This document shows, in pieces, positions 48,982-56,909 of a stretch of 64,000 bases of DNA. The stretch spans positions 1,860,001-1,924,000 of the forward strand of contig NZ_CP078013.2 in the NCBI RefSeq assembly GCF_024112395.2, written 5' to 3'. Numbering within the stretch: the stretch's first letter is position 1; each line of letters begins with the position of its first letter. Origin of the DNA: Pseudomonas pergaminensis (lineage in GTDB: Bacteria > Pseudomonadota > Gammaproteobacteria > Pseudomonadales > Pseudomonadaceae). Below the pieces are notes generated by a model. It had not been told where the DNA came from and searched no databases. It saw only the letters and a program-made list of their open reading frames with translations. The position numbers and the translations under genes are program-made.

Positions 48982-50004
48982 ATGGTTTGGATTTTTTTTG
49001 TTATTGCCGGTGGTATTTCTCTGTTGCTGACGAGTGCTCTACGACGCTATGCGCTTTCTAAAAGCTTGATAGACGTACCTAATGCTCGTAGTTCTCATAC
49101 GGTCCCTACCCCCCGTGGTGGTGGTGTGGCGATCGTGTTGAGTTTTCTATTGTTGTTGCCTGTGCTCTCTCTATTTTCGCTTTTGCCTTGGACATTTGCC
49201 TGGGAACTGCTGGGTGCGGGGGCCGGCATCGCAGTGCTGGGGTTCCTGGATGACCATGGTCATATTGCTGCTCGATGGCGGCTCCTTGGTCATTTCAGCG
49301 CTGCGGTCTGGGCAGTTTTTTGGCTGGGCGGTGTTCCCCCGCTGACTATATTGGGTGTCGTGTTTGATATGGGCTGGGTTGGGACAGTGCTGTCTCTTTT
49401 CTATCTGGTTTGGATGCTCAATCTCTATAATTTTATGGATGGGATCGATGGCCTGGCCAGCATCGAGGCTATTTCTGTCTGCCTGAGCGCGTCGCTTATT
49501 TATGTACTGATGGATTTCAGTATGCTGGCATGGGCGCCGTTGCTATTGGCATTCACGGTGGCGGGATTTTTATATTGGAACTTTCCCCCTGCGAAGATTT
49601 TCATGGGAGATGCCGGTAGTGGTTTTCTGGGTGTCACCCTTGGAATTTTTTCCTTGCAAGCGGCGTGGACGTCGCCTTCTCTTGTATGGATATGGCTGAT
49701 TCTGATGGGTGTATTCGTAGTGGATGCTACATTCACGCTTGTCAGGCGTCTGGTTCGGGGGGACAAGGTTTATGAAGCGCACCGTAGCCATGCGTACCAG
49801 TATGCGTCACGACAGTTTGGTCGTCATTTGCCTGTGACGTTGACCGTTGGGCTTGTGAATGTGGTTTGGCTGTTGCCAGTGGCGCTGTGCGTCGGGTTAT
49901 TGGGAATGGATGGTTTTCTAGGTGTAATTATTGCGTATGTTCCATTAGTTCTATTGGCTTGGAAGTTCCAGGCGGGTGCAGTTGAGAAAGGTAAGGACGG
50001 GTAG
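48982..50004 (+). CDS. WbpL-like polyprenyl-P sugar-1-phosphate transferase
   Basis: 340 residues from ATG 48982, which has GGAG eight bases upstream; a TTG at 48967 contains that site. About eleven TM helices of the MraY/WecA family with SLIDVPNARSSHTVPTPRGG, NLYNFMDGIDGLAS and FMGDAGSGFLG. It starts O-antigen synthesis by moving a HexNAc- or QuiNAc-type sugar phosphate to undecaprenyl phosphate. With WbpV and WbpM adjacent, QuiNAc-1-P is the expected substrate. Confidence 0.92.
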   Translation: MVWIFFVIAGGISLLLTSALRRYALSKSLIDVPNARSSHTVPTPRGGGVAIVLSFLLLLPVLSLFSLLPWTFAWELLGAGAGIAVLGFLDDHGHIAARWRLLGHFSAAVWAVFWLGGVPPLTILGVVFDMGWVGTVLSLFYLVWMLNLYNFMDGIDGLASIEAISVCLSASLIYVLMDFSMLAWAPLLLAFTVAGFLYWNFPPAKIFMGDAGSGFLGVTLGIFSLQAAWTSPSLVWIWLILMGVFVVDATFTLVRRLVRGDKVYEAHRSHAYQYASRQFGRHLPVTLTVGLVNVVWLLPVALCVGLLGMDGFLGVIIAYVPLVLLAWKFQAGAVEKGKDG

Positions 50005-50069
50005 CAAGTGTCTGGAGTATCCGCAGTACAAATGTTTTTTTGTGATGTTTGACCCGTTCGGAGGCAATT

Positions 50070-52064
50070 ATGGATATGTTACGGATCTATTTGTTGGGTC
50101 TACCTCGCAGATATAAACGATTCCTTCAGGTTCTCACCGACGTCCTACTCGTGTGGTTCGCACTATGGATGGCATTCGTTGTGCGTTTGGGGATCGATGA
50201 AATGATCAACCCTATCCGTATGCACCCATGGCTTTTCATCTCCGCCCCCCTGACTGCCATCCCGCTATTCGTCCGTTTTGGTATGTACCGTGCTGTCATG
50301 CGTTACTTTGGTAACGATGCATTGATTGCCATTGTCAAGGCGGTAAGCCTTTCATCGTTGATATTGGCGCTTGTTGTTTACTGGTATAGCAATCATCAGA
50401 ACGTAGTGCCGCGCTCTATCATTTTCAACTACTGGTGGCTGAGCCTGATCACTATTGGTGGGCTGCGTCTAGCGATGCGCCAATACTTTTTGGGAGATTG
50501 GTTCACGGCAGCACAACATGTACCATTCACTAGTCGCGACAACGGGTTACCTAAAGTTGCCATCTACGGCGCTGGTGCCGCGGGTAACCAGTTGGTCGCT
50601 GCCCTGCGGATGGGGCGAGTGATGCGACCGGTGGCGTTTATTGACGACGATGAAAGTATCAGTGATCGCGTGATTTCGGGATTGCAAGTCTACAAGCCCA
50701 AACACATCCAACGCATGGTGGATGCGACGGGAGCTGAGGAAGTTCTACTGGCTATCCCTTCTTCGAACCGAGCTCGACGCCGTGAAATCCTGGGTTATCT
50801 AGAGGGATTTCCACTTCACGTGCGAAGCGTCCCTGGCTTCATGGACTTGGCCAGTGGTCGAGTTAAGGTAGACGATATCCAGGAAGTTGATATCGCCGAT
50901 TTGCTTGGCCGTGACGCCGTTCCTGCTCAAGCAGATTTGCTTGAGCACTGCATCAAGGGGCAGAGCGTTCTGGTCACGGGTGCCGGTGGTTCAATCGGGT
51001 CTGAACTGTGTCGGCAGATATTGTCTCTCAAACCGACAACATTGCTTCTCTTTGAGCATAGTGAGTTTAATCTCTACAGCATTCTTTCAGAACTCGAGCA
51101 GCGGGTCACACGAGAGTCTTTGTCTGTCAAAATTCTGCCCATTTTAGGTTCTGTGCGTAATCAGCCAAAGCTGCTCGACGTTATGAAGACCTGGCACGTA
51201 GACACTGTTTATCATGCAGCGGCCTATAAACATGTGCCGATGGTTGAACATAATATTGCAGAAGGTGTGTTGAATAACATTATTGGCACCCTCAATACTG
51301 CACAGGCTGCTCTTCAGGCAGGCGTTGCTAATTTTGTTCTGATTTCAACAGATAAGGCTGTTCGCCCAACCAATGTAATGGGCAGTACCAAGCGCTTGGC
51401 AGAGTTAACACTTCAGGCACTGAGTCGTGAATTAGCCCCCGTCCTATTTGGCGACAGATCCAATATTTCTCGCGTCAATAAAACGCGCTTTACAATGGTC
51501 CGATTCGGGAATGTACTGGGGTCTTCGGGTTCTGTCATCCCGCTGTTTCACAAACAGATCAAATCTGGCGGTCCATTGACTGTTACTCATCCAAAAATCA
51601 CTCGCTACTTCATGACCATACCTGAAGCAGCGCAACTCGTTATCCAGGCTGGTTCCATGGGGATGGGAGGCGATGTATTTGTATTAGATATGGGCGAGCC
51701 AGTAAAAATCGTGGAGCTGGCTGAGAAGATGATCCACCTTTCTGGTTTGAGTGTGCGCTCCGAAAAAAATCCCCATGGTGACATTGCGATTGAATTCACT
51801 GGCCTGCGTCCTGGTGAGAAACTTTACGAAGAGTTACTCATTGGCGATAACGTGGTGGCCACGCGGCACCCAATGATTATGAGTGCGAATGAAGACCACC
51901 TGCCTTGGGACGCACTCAAAGTCAAATTGACGGAATTGTTGGCCGCAGTAGAAGGCGACGATTACTCTCGTGTTCGCCAGCTTTTGCGCGACACCGTCAG
52001 CGGCTACGCCCCCGATGGTGAAATCGTCGACTGGATCTACCAACAGCGCCGCTTGGACCCTTGA
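50070..52064 (+). CDS. wbpM: WbpM-like UDP-GlcNAc 4,6-dehydratase (membrane)
   Basis: 664 residues from ATG 50070, after GGAGG at 50060-50064; an upstream in-frame start at 50049 lacks such a site. Four TM helices lie in the first 120 residues, then a regulatory Rossmann fold (VAIYGAGAAGNQLVAALRMG) and the catalytic SDR domain (VLVTGAGGSIGSELCRQIL, then STDKAVRPTNVMGSTKRLAE and RFGNVLGSSGSVIPLF). It makes UDP-4-keto-6-deoxy-GlcNAc for the WbpV-like reductase. It ends the O-antigen operon, as in P. aeruginosa. Confidence 0.95.
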   Translation: MDMLRIYLLGLPRRYKRFLQVLTDVLLVWFALWMAFVVRLGIDEMINPIRMHPWLFISAPLTAIPLFVRFGMYRAVMRYFGNDALIAIVKAVSLSSLILALVVYWYSNHQNVVPRSIIFNYWWLSLITIGGLRLAMRQYFLGDWFTAAQHVPFTSRDNGLPKVAIYGAGAAGNQLVAALRMGRVMRPVAFIDDDESISDRVISGLQVYKPKHIQRMVDATGAEEVLLAIPSSNRARRREILGYLEGFPLHVRSVPGFMDLASGRVKVDDIQEVDIADLLGRDAVPAQADLLEHCIKGQSVLVTGAGGSIGSELCRQILSLKPTTLLLFEHSEFNLYSILSELEQRVTRESLSVKILPILGSVRNQPKLLDVMKTWHVDTVYHAAAYKHVPMVEHNIAEGVLNNIIGTLNTAQAALQAGVANFVLISTDKAVRPTNVMGSTKRLAELTLQALSRELAPVLFGDRSNISRVNKTRFTMVRFGNVLGSSGSVIPLFHKQIKSGGPLTVTHPKITRYFMTIPEAAQLVIQAGSMGMGGDVFVLDMGEPVKIVELAEKMIHLSGLSVRSEKNPHGDIAIEFTGLRPGEKLYEELLIGDNVVATRHPMIMSANEDHLPWDALKVKLTELLAAVEGDDYSRVRQLLRDTVSGYAPDGEIVDWIYQQRRLDP

Positions 52065-52120
52065 TTTAACACCCTGTTACTCAAGCATTTTTGACGAATG
52101 CCCAATATCACCTAAGTTTG

Positions 52121-52150
52121 AAAAGCAGCTTCGGATAGCTGCTTTTCTCT
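52121..52150 (+). terminator. Rho-independent terminator after wbpM
   Basis: 10 bp stem AAAAGCAGCT (52121-52130)/AGCTGCTTTT (52137-52146), loop TCGGAT, followed by CTCTT. It closes the O-antigen operon 57 bp after the wbpM stop. Confidence 0.85.
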
Positions 52151-52173
52151 TACTGATGTCATGGAGCCTCAAA

Positions 52174-52506
52174 ATGCAAAACACCTACCTCACCTCCCTA
52201 ATCTTCGCCTTCCTCACCACTCTCTCCGTCACCACCACCGCAGCCCCTTCTATCAAACCCGAAGCCCCAACCCCCATCGCCGCTCAGATGTCCAAAGCCG
52301 AGCAATCCGCCAAGGTCAACCTGAACGCCGCCGACGCTGAAACCCTTCGTCGCGACCTGTTCGGTATCGGCGCTGCCAAAGCCAAGGCAATCGTTGCTTA
52401 CCGCGAAAGCAATGGCCCGTTCACGGCGGTGGATGAGTTGTTGGAAGTGAAGGGGATTGGCAAGGCGCTGCTGGAGAAGAACCGCGATCGGCTTGTTATC
52501 AACTAA
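52174..52506 (+). CDS. ComEA-type helix-hairpin-helix DNA-binding protein
   Basis: 110 residues from ATG 52174 (GGAG nine bases upstream). A signal peptide (about 1-23, ending TTAA) is followed by a Pro-rich linker and one HhH domain: VNLNAADAETLRRDLFGIGA, then ELLEVKGIGKALLEKNRDRL. Secreted single-domain ComEA proteins bind DNA in the periplasm during uptake. The gene regularly follows wbpM in pseudomonads. Function here is inferred from the family. Confidence 0.88.
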   Translation: MQNTYLTSLIFAFLTTLSVTTTAAPSIKPEAPTPIAAQMSKAEQSAKVNLNAADAETLRRDLFGIGAAKAKAIVAYRESNGPFTAVDELLEVKGIGKALLEKNRDRLVIN

Positions 52507-52520
52507 GCCAATAAGGGGAG

Positions 52521-52543
52521 GCCGGTCATTGACCGGCTTTTTC
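52521..52543. terminator. Terminator shared by the comEA-like gene and convergent TetR gene
   Basis: Stem GCCGGTC (52521-52527)/GACCGGC (52531-52537) followed by TTTTTC on the plus strand. The stem overlaps the last codons of the minus-strand TetR gene. Confidence 0.75.
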
Positions 52544-53104
52544 ATCCTTTGCAACCTGGTTTTTCAAGCTGTCGCGCACCACGTCCAGGATGCGCATCGC
52601 CAGTGACTTGTCCTCGACACTCCGGGCTAGTACCAAGGCTCCTACCAGTGTCGACATCATCACCAAGCCTCGCGCGTCAGACTGTCCATTCCCCAAGGCT
52701 GTTTCAATCTGCTTGAGTCGAGCGCCGAGTACTGCATCTGTTGTTGCACTGTGCTGGCCTCTCAGGCCTAGCTCAGAAGACATGGTCGGCAACGGGCAGC
52801 CTTCTGCCGGCGAGGTCAGGTGCCACTCCGACAGGTAGCTGTCAATGAAGGCTTCCAGCGGCCGCTCTTGGCTGAACAGCTTCTCGCAATGGGCATCCAG
52901 CTCGGTCGCTGCGGCTTGGAGGGCCTTTTCCACCAGTTCGTCCTTGGACCTGAAGTGCGCGTAAAACCCGCCATGCGTCAGGTTCAGCGCTTTCATCAGC
53001 GGCTGCAGGCCGGTTGCGCCGATACCGTCGCGGCGAAAGCGTACTGAGGCTTCCTTGATGATGCGTTGGTGCGTCTGGGCTTTGTGGTCGGATGAATAAC
53101 GCAT
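52526..53104 (-). CDS. TetR family transcriptional regulator
   Basis: 192 residues. The N-terminal HTH (about 10-55) includes RIIKEASVRFRRDGIGATGL and MKALNLTHGGFYAHFRSKDE, the TetR recognition helix. The C-terminal ligand domain contains CPLPTMSSELGLRG, a Cys-containing pattern seen in regulators of quinone- or electrophile-responsive reductases. The target is unknown; no oxidoreductase lies next to it. It is divergent from the GntR gene with 133 bp between. Confidence 0.85.
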   Translation of the reverse strand: MRYSSDHKAQTHQRIIKEASVRFRRDGIGATGLQPLMKALNLTHGGFYAHFRSKDELVEKALQAAATELDAHCEKLFSQERPLEAFIDSYLSEWHLTSPAEGCPLPTMSSELGLRGQHSATTDAVLGARLKQIETALGNGQSDARGLVMMSTLVGALVLARSVEDKSLAMRILDVVRDSLKNQVAKDEKAGQ

Positions 53105-53237
53105 AGGGACGGCCTCGGTGACAGGCTGACATTTTAACCAACTTGATTTGATTTACACCCATGTCCTGCTTGTTAGCCTTTGGCACGAAAAGTGGTTACC
53201 TCTACGTGGAAGATTGTTCAACAATCGTGAGGTAGCC

Positions 53238-53882
53238 ATGACACTCAGTTTGTCTTTAGCCGACCAGATTGCCCTGGAGCTGCGTGCTGACATCATCGGC
53301 GGGCGACTGCTACCAGGAATGCCCTTGGTCGAAATGGAACTGGTGAAGGCCTATAACGCATCGCGTAACACTATTCGTGAAGCGTTGCACCGATTGGGGC
53401 AGGAGGGCTTGACCCGTTATGTGCGCAATCGAGGGGTAATGGTCCGGCGGTTGGCGCGGGAGGAAGTGCGTGACTTGTTTGTCGTTCGTCGCACCCTGGA
53501 GTTGCAGGCCATCGCCCACAGCGGCCCTCTGACAGAAGATCAATCCCGACGCATGCAGAACGCCATCGACGCCACCGCCCTGGCCCGTGAGCGAGAAGAC
53601 TGGCGTGCGGTCGCTACCCACAGCCTGGTGTTTCACCAGCATATTGTCGGGTTGATGCACAGCCCGCTGTTCGATGAGTTTTTTGCCCAGGTGATCGCCC
53701 AATTGCGCCTGGTGTTTTGCGCCGCGCCCGATGAGCAGCGCTTCCAGTCGCCGTGGCTAGAGCGTGATCGTGAAATTTACACCTTACTGGCCCTGCAGGA
53801 TAAAACGGCGGCAGGGGAGGCGATGAGCCTGTACCTGGATGATTCGGAACATCTGTCCCTGGCCTTGTTTAACCACCCTTGA
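53238..53882 (+). CDS. GntR/FCD family transcriptional regulator
   Basis: 214 residues from ATG 53238 (GAGG seven bases upstream); an upstream in-frame frame lacks such a site. Winged HTH: LRADIIGGRLLPGMPLVEME then NASRNTIREALHRLGQEGL. The C-terminal all-helical FCD ligand domain contains VVRRTLELQAI and the HSLVFHQHIVG His. The stop is 15 bp before the DUF1989 gene, so it likely controls that gene and perhaps the nearby permease. Confidence 0.88.
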   Translation: MTLSLSLADQIALELRADIIGGRLLPGMPLVEMELVKAYNASRNTIREALHRLGQEGLTRYVRNRGVMVRRLAREEVRDLFVVRRTLELQAIAHSGPLTEDQSRRMQNAIDATALAREREDWRAVATHSLVFHQHIVGLMHSPLFDEFFAQVIAQLRLVFCAAPDEQRFQSPWLERDREIYTLLALQDKTAAGEAMSLYLDDSEHLSLALFNHP

Positions 53883-53897
53883 TCGAGGATCTGCACC

Positions 53898-54746
53898 ATG
53901 TACAAAGACTACCCGGCCGCTTATCAGGTCAGCAAAGGTTCGGCGTTGCAGGTCGATACGCCGTTTTACGAGCGTATTCGTGATCGAAAACAGCAACGCA
54001 CATTGATCGAGCAGTTTGAAGTGCCGATCCGTACGGGCAGGGCGTGGAAGGTGCCGGCCGGGCATGTGTTTCGTGTCACCACGCCGGTGGGCCCGCAGGT
54101 GGGTGACTTCAACGTGTGGAACGCCAACGACCCACGCGAGCGTCTGTGGGCGGCGCGTACGCGTCAGCTGCAAGGTGCCCATGTCAGCACCCATGACCGC
54201 TTGTGGTCAAACCTGCCATTCCTGCGGCCTTTGGTGACGATCACCGATGACAGCCTGGCCAGTTACGGCATCGATGAGCACGGCGGGCGTCTGCATGATT
54301 TGCTGGGTACGCGCTGTGATCCGTATGTGAACCGCATGCTCACTGGCGAGGACTTCCATCACCATTGTCACTCGAACCTGACCCGCGCGGTTTTACCCCA
54401 CGGTCTGACGGAATTCGACGTGCATGACGTGCTGAATATTTTCCAGTGCACGGGCCTGAATCATGACGACATGTATTTCATGAAAGCCTGCCCGGCGCAG
54501 AAGGGCGATTACCTGGAATTTTTTGCCGAGATTGATTTGCTGTGCGCGTTGTCGACGTGTCCCGGTGGGGATTTGTCGCTGCCGATGTGGGGGCCTGAGG
54601 CGCAGGATCCGCTGACGGTGTGCCGCCCGCTTGGGGTTGAGATCTATAAGCTGGAGGATGAGTTGCTGAATGGCTGGAGCCAGCCGGAACGTGCTGCCTA
54701 CAAGGGACAGCACGGTTTGCATATTGCCAAGGCGGCTTGGGAGTAA
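53898..54746 (+). CDS. DUF1989 (urea carboxylase-associated) protein
   Basis: 282 residues. The family pattern includes VPAGHVFRVTTPVGPQVGDF, the Cys-His segment in FHHHCHSNLTRAV and the later NIFQCTGLNHDDMYF with KGDYLEFFAEIDLL. DUF1989 proteins accompany urea carboxylase and amine or guanidine catabolism genes; biochemical role uncertain. Here it pairs with a GntR regulator and, across a small gene, an ethanolamine-type permease, suggesting use of a nitrogenous compound. Confidence 0.82.
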   Translation: MYKDYPAAYQVSKGSALQVDTPFYERIRDRKQQRTLIEQFEVPIRTGRAWKVPAGHVFRVTTPVGPQVGDFNVWNANDPRERLWAARTRQLQGAHVSTHDRLWSNLPFLRPLVTITDDSLASYGIDEHGGRLHDLLGTRCDPYVNRMLTGEDFHHHCHSNLTRAVLPHGLTEFDVHDVLNIFQCTGLNHDDMYFMKACPAQKGDYLEFFAEIDLLCALSTCPGGDLSLPMWGPEAQDPLTVCRPLGVEIYKLEDELLNGWSQPERAAYKGQHGLHIAKAAWE

Positions 54747-54754
54747 CCCAAGGT

Positions 54755-54922
54755 TCAGCGATCCTGCGCGTCCTTGGCATCCGCTTGGGCGTTGCGCTCG
54801 GCCACGCGCTTGCGTTGTTCGTCGGTGAGTTCCACTTTGTTGGCGCTGTCACGCAGCATCATCAGTCCACCGACGATCGACCCGATCGCGACCACTAAAA
54901 TCAACCATGCATACCACGGCAT
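54755..54922 (-). CDS. DUF2897-type single-TM small protein
   Basis: 55 residues read on the minus strand: MPWYAWLILVVAIGSIVGGL begins the protein, one TM helix (about 4-23) followed by a charged tail (MLRDSANKVELTDEQRKRV and QADAKDAQDR). AAGGAGAGCC-like purines precede the ATG at 54922 (GGAGAGCCTT). The layout matches small DUF2897 proteins of pseudomonads, function unknown. It lies between the convergent DUF1989 gene and the permease, in the permease direction. Confidence 0.8.
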   Translation of the reverse strand: MPWYAWLILVVAIGSIVGGLMMLRDSANKVELTDEQRKRVAERNAQADAKDAQDR

Positions 54923-55034
54923 AAGGCTCTCCTTGAGGCAGATTGCCGTGGGAGAGTTTTCCCACGGTAATAACTGCTTTGAGTGACGGGCTTTCTTACT
55001 AGTTCAGTGTAGGCCCGTTCTGCCTCGTAGTAGA

Positions 55035-56399
55035 TCAGAGCCCGGTCAACATCGCATCCGCCGGCGCGTCGGCACGGTCTTGCGCGGTCATCTGGAAGTA
55101 GGCGAACCCAACCACCATGAAGCCCAGGAAGATCAGCCCGATCAGCGCATTGAACCAGGCCATCGCTACCAGGCACACCACCGCCAGCACCAGCGCAATG
55201 CCCGGCACGATCGGGTAACCCGGTGCGCGGAAGGTGCGTTCCAGCAGGGGTTCGGTCTTACGCAGTTTGAATAGGCTAAGCATGCTCATGATGTACATCA
55301 CGATGGCACCGAATACCGCCATGGTGATCATCGCCGCAGTCAGTGTCATGCCGCCCAGGTTGATCAGGCCGTCGCTGTAGATCGCCGCGATACCCACCAC
55401 GCCGCCGGCGATGATCGCCCGATGCGGTGTTTGAAAGCGTGACAGCTTGGCAAGGAAAGATGGCAGGTAACCGGCGCGGGCCAGGGCGAAGAACTGGCGC
55501 GAGTAGCCGAGGATGATGCCGTGGAAGCTTGCCACCAGGCCAAACAGGCCGATCCATACCAGCATGTGCAACCAGCCGGAGCTGTCGCCGACCACGGTTT
55601 TCATGGCTTGTGGCAAGGGGTCGTTGATGTTGGACAGGGTGCGCCAATCGCCCACGCCGCCGGCAAAGAACATCACACCCATGGCCAGGATGACCAGGGT
55701 CAGGATGCCGCTGATGTAGGCTTTTGGAATGGTGCGCTTCGGATCTTTCGCTTCTTCGGCGGCCATGGCTGCACCTTCGATGGCGAGGAAGAACCAGATG
55801 GCGAAAGGAATCGCGGCAAACATGCCGGCAATCGCTGGGGCGCCAAAGGTGTCGGAGCCGGCCCAGCCGTTGAGGGCGAAGTTGCTGAAACTGAAGGCGG
55901 GTGCAACCACGCCCATGAACACCAGCAACTCAGCGACGGCGAGCACGCACACCACCAGCTCGAAGGTGGCGGCGAGTTTCACGCCGAGGATGTTGAGGCC
56001 CATGAAAACGATATAGGCGCCCACGGCCGCATGTTTCGGATCCAGTGCGGGGAACTGCACATTCAGATAAGCGCCGATGGCCAAGGCGATGGCGGGTGGC
56101 GCGAAGACGAATTCGATCAGTGTCGCGAGGCCGGCGATCAAACCGCCTTTTTCTCCGAAGGCGCGACGGCTGTAGGCAAACGGCCCGCCGGCGTGAGGAA
56201 TGGCGGTGGTCAGCTCGGTGAAGCTGAAGATGAAGCAGGTGTACATCGCGGCCACCATGAGGGAGGTCACCAGGAAGCCCAGCGTCCCGGCGACGCCCCA
56301 GCCATAGCTCCAGCCGAAGTATTCACCGGAAATGACCAGGCCGACGGCGATACCCCATAAGTGCAGGGTGCCCAAGGTGGGTTTGAGTTGAGTGTTCAT
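55035..56399 (-). CDS. eat: Ethanolamine permease-like APC transporter
   Basis: 454 residues with about twelve TM helices of the APC superfamily. The first segment (LWGIAVGLVISGEYFGWSYG) and FSFTELTTAIPHAGGPFAYS match ethanolamine permeases; FFLAIEGAAMAAEEAKDPKR is the typical TM6-7 loop. It would import ethanolamine by symport or exchange. eutBC are not in the window, so substrate assignment rests on similarity. Confidence 0.85.
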   Translation of the reverse strand: MNTQLKPTLGTLHLWGIAVGLVISGEYFGWSYGWGVAGTLGFLVTSLMVAAMYTCFIFSFTELTTAIPHAGGPFAYSRRAFGEKGGLIAGLATLIEFVFAPPAIALAIGAYLNVQFPALDPKHAAVGAYIVFMGLNILGVKLAATFELVVCVLAVAELLVFMGVVAPAFSFSNFALNGWAGSDTFGAPAIAGMFAAIPFAIWFFLAIEGAAMAAEEAKDPKRTIPKAYISGILTLVILAMGVMFFAGGVGDWRTLSNINDPLPQAMKTVVGDSSGWLHMLVWIGLFGLVASFHGIILGYSRQFFALARAGYLPSFLAKLSRFQTPHRAIIAGGVVGIAAIYSDGLINLGGMTLTAAMITMAVFGAIVMYIMSMLSLFKLRKTEPLLERTFRAPGYPIVPGIALVLAVVCLVAMAWFNALIGLIFLGFMVVGFAYFQMTAQDRADAPADAMLTGL

Positions 56400-56567
56400 T
56401 GTGTTGCTCCCTGAACGGTTTGGAATGATTCAAGGTGTTGCAGCGTGCATGCCAGGCTGAGAATCATTGTCGTAAAGCGGTGCAAGTGTCGCCGCGGGAA
56501 CGGTTTGGCGTTTGAATTTCCCCTGTGTTGCACCAGATAAGTGCTGTGTTGACTCAGCCGGCGCCTT

Positions 56568-56647
56568 CGCGGGCAAGCCCGCTCCCACATTGGAGCGTGT
56601 ATTTCCTGCTGAAACGCGGTCGAGTGTGGGAGCTGGGCTTGCCCGCG
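56568..56647. repeat. Paired REP palindromes (REPIN), CGCGGGCAAGCCCG type
   Basis: Inverted arms: CGCGGGCAAGCCCGCTCCCA from 56568 and TGTGGGAGCTGGGCTTGCCC from 56625 to 56647. The right arm carries one extra base (AGCTGGG against AGCGGG). Confidence 0.88.
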
Positions 56648-56702
56648 ATGGGGCCCTTGAAGACCCCACACCTACCCCTGTAAACCCCGCATAAACCCAC
56701 TC

Positions 56703-56754
56703 TTTACGCCTTCTTTACGCCCTGCCTACCCCCTCGCTCTCGTTCCTTTACGCC
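56703..56754 (+). promoter_or_regulatory. Candidate KdpE operator: three phased TTTACGCC repeats
   Basis: TTTACGCC occurs at 56703-56710, 56714-56721 and 56747-56754, spaced 11 and 33 bp, so on one face of the helix. The first two with CTGCC behind resemble the E. coli kdpFABC operator (TTTATACTTTTTTTACACCC, then CGCC). Location 57-108 bp before kdpF fits an activator site. Confidence 0.6.
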
Positions 56755-56810
56755 ACTCCTGCCGACAATTGCCCTACACGCGGCACTCGCCGCTAAACGG
56801 AGAGACTTCC

Positions 56811-56900
56811 ATGAGCGTTCTGGACGGGGTGTCACTGCTATTGGCCGTGGCGCTGTTCATTTATCTGCTGGTTGCGCTGTTACGCGCGGATCGGAACTAG
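56811..56900 (+). CDS. kdpF: KdpF, small subunit of K+-ATPase
   Basis: 29 residues: MSVLDGVSLLLAVALFIYLL followed by VALLRADRN, a single TM helix with a positively charged end, as in KdpF. ATG 56811 follows GGAGAGA; the stop is 9 bp before kdpA. It stabilises the KdpABC complex in the inner membrane. Confidence 0.92.
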   Translation: MSVLDGVSLLLAVALFIYLLVALLRADRN

Positions 56901-56909
56901 GAGCGGGCT

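Larger units (their letters stand above)
56400..56810. other. Divergent intergenic region between eat and kdpF (411 bp)
   Basis: It contains a REP pair (56568-56647) and, nearer kdpF, the phased TTTACGCC repeats (56703-56754). AACGGAGAGA at 56797-56806 is the kdpF ribosome site. No further coding frame is apparent. Confidence 0.65.

Noticed and set aside
54946..54967. Hairpin CCGTGGGA/TCCCACGG as a terminator
   Set aside because: The 8 bp stem is real but neither strand has a T-run after it; it lies upstream of the DUF2897-type gene and its role is unclear.
55521..56360. A 279-codon plus-strand frame opposite the permease gene
   Set aside because: Antisense shadow of the permease with Gly/His/Glu-rich low-complexity translation and no domain signature.
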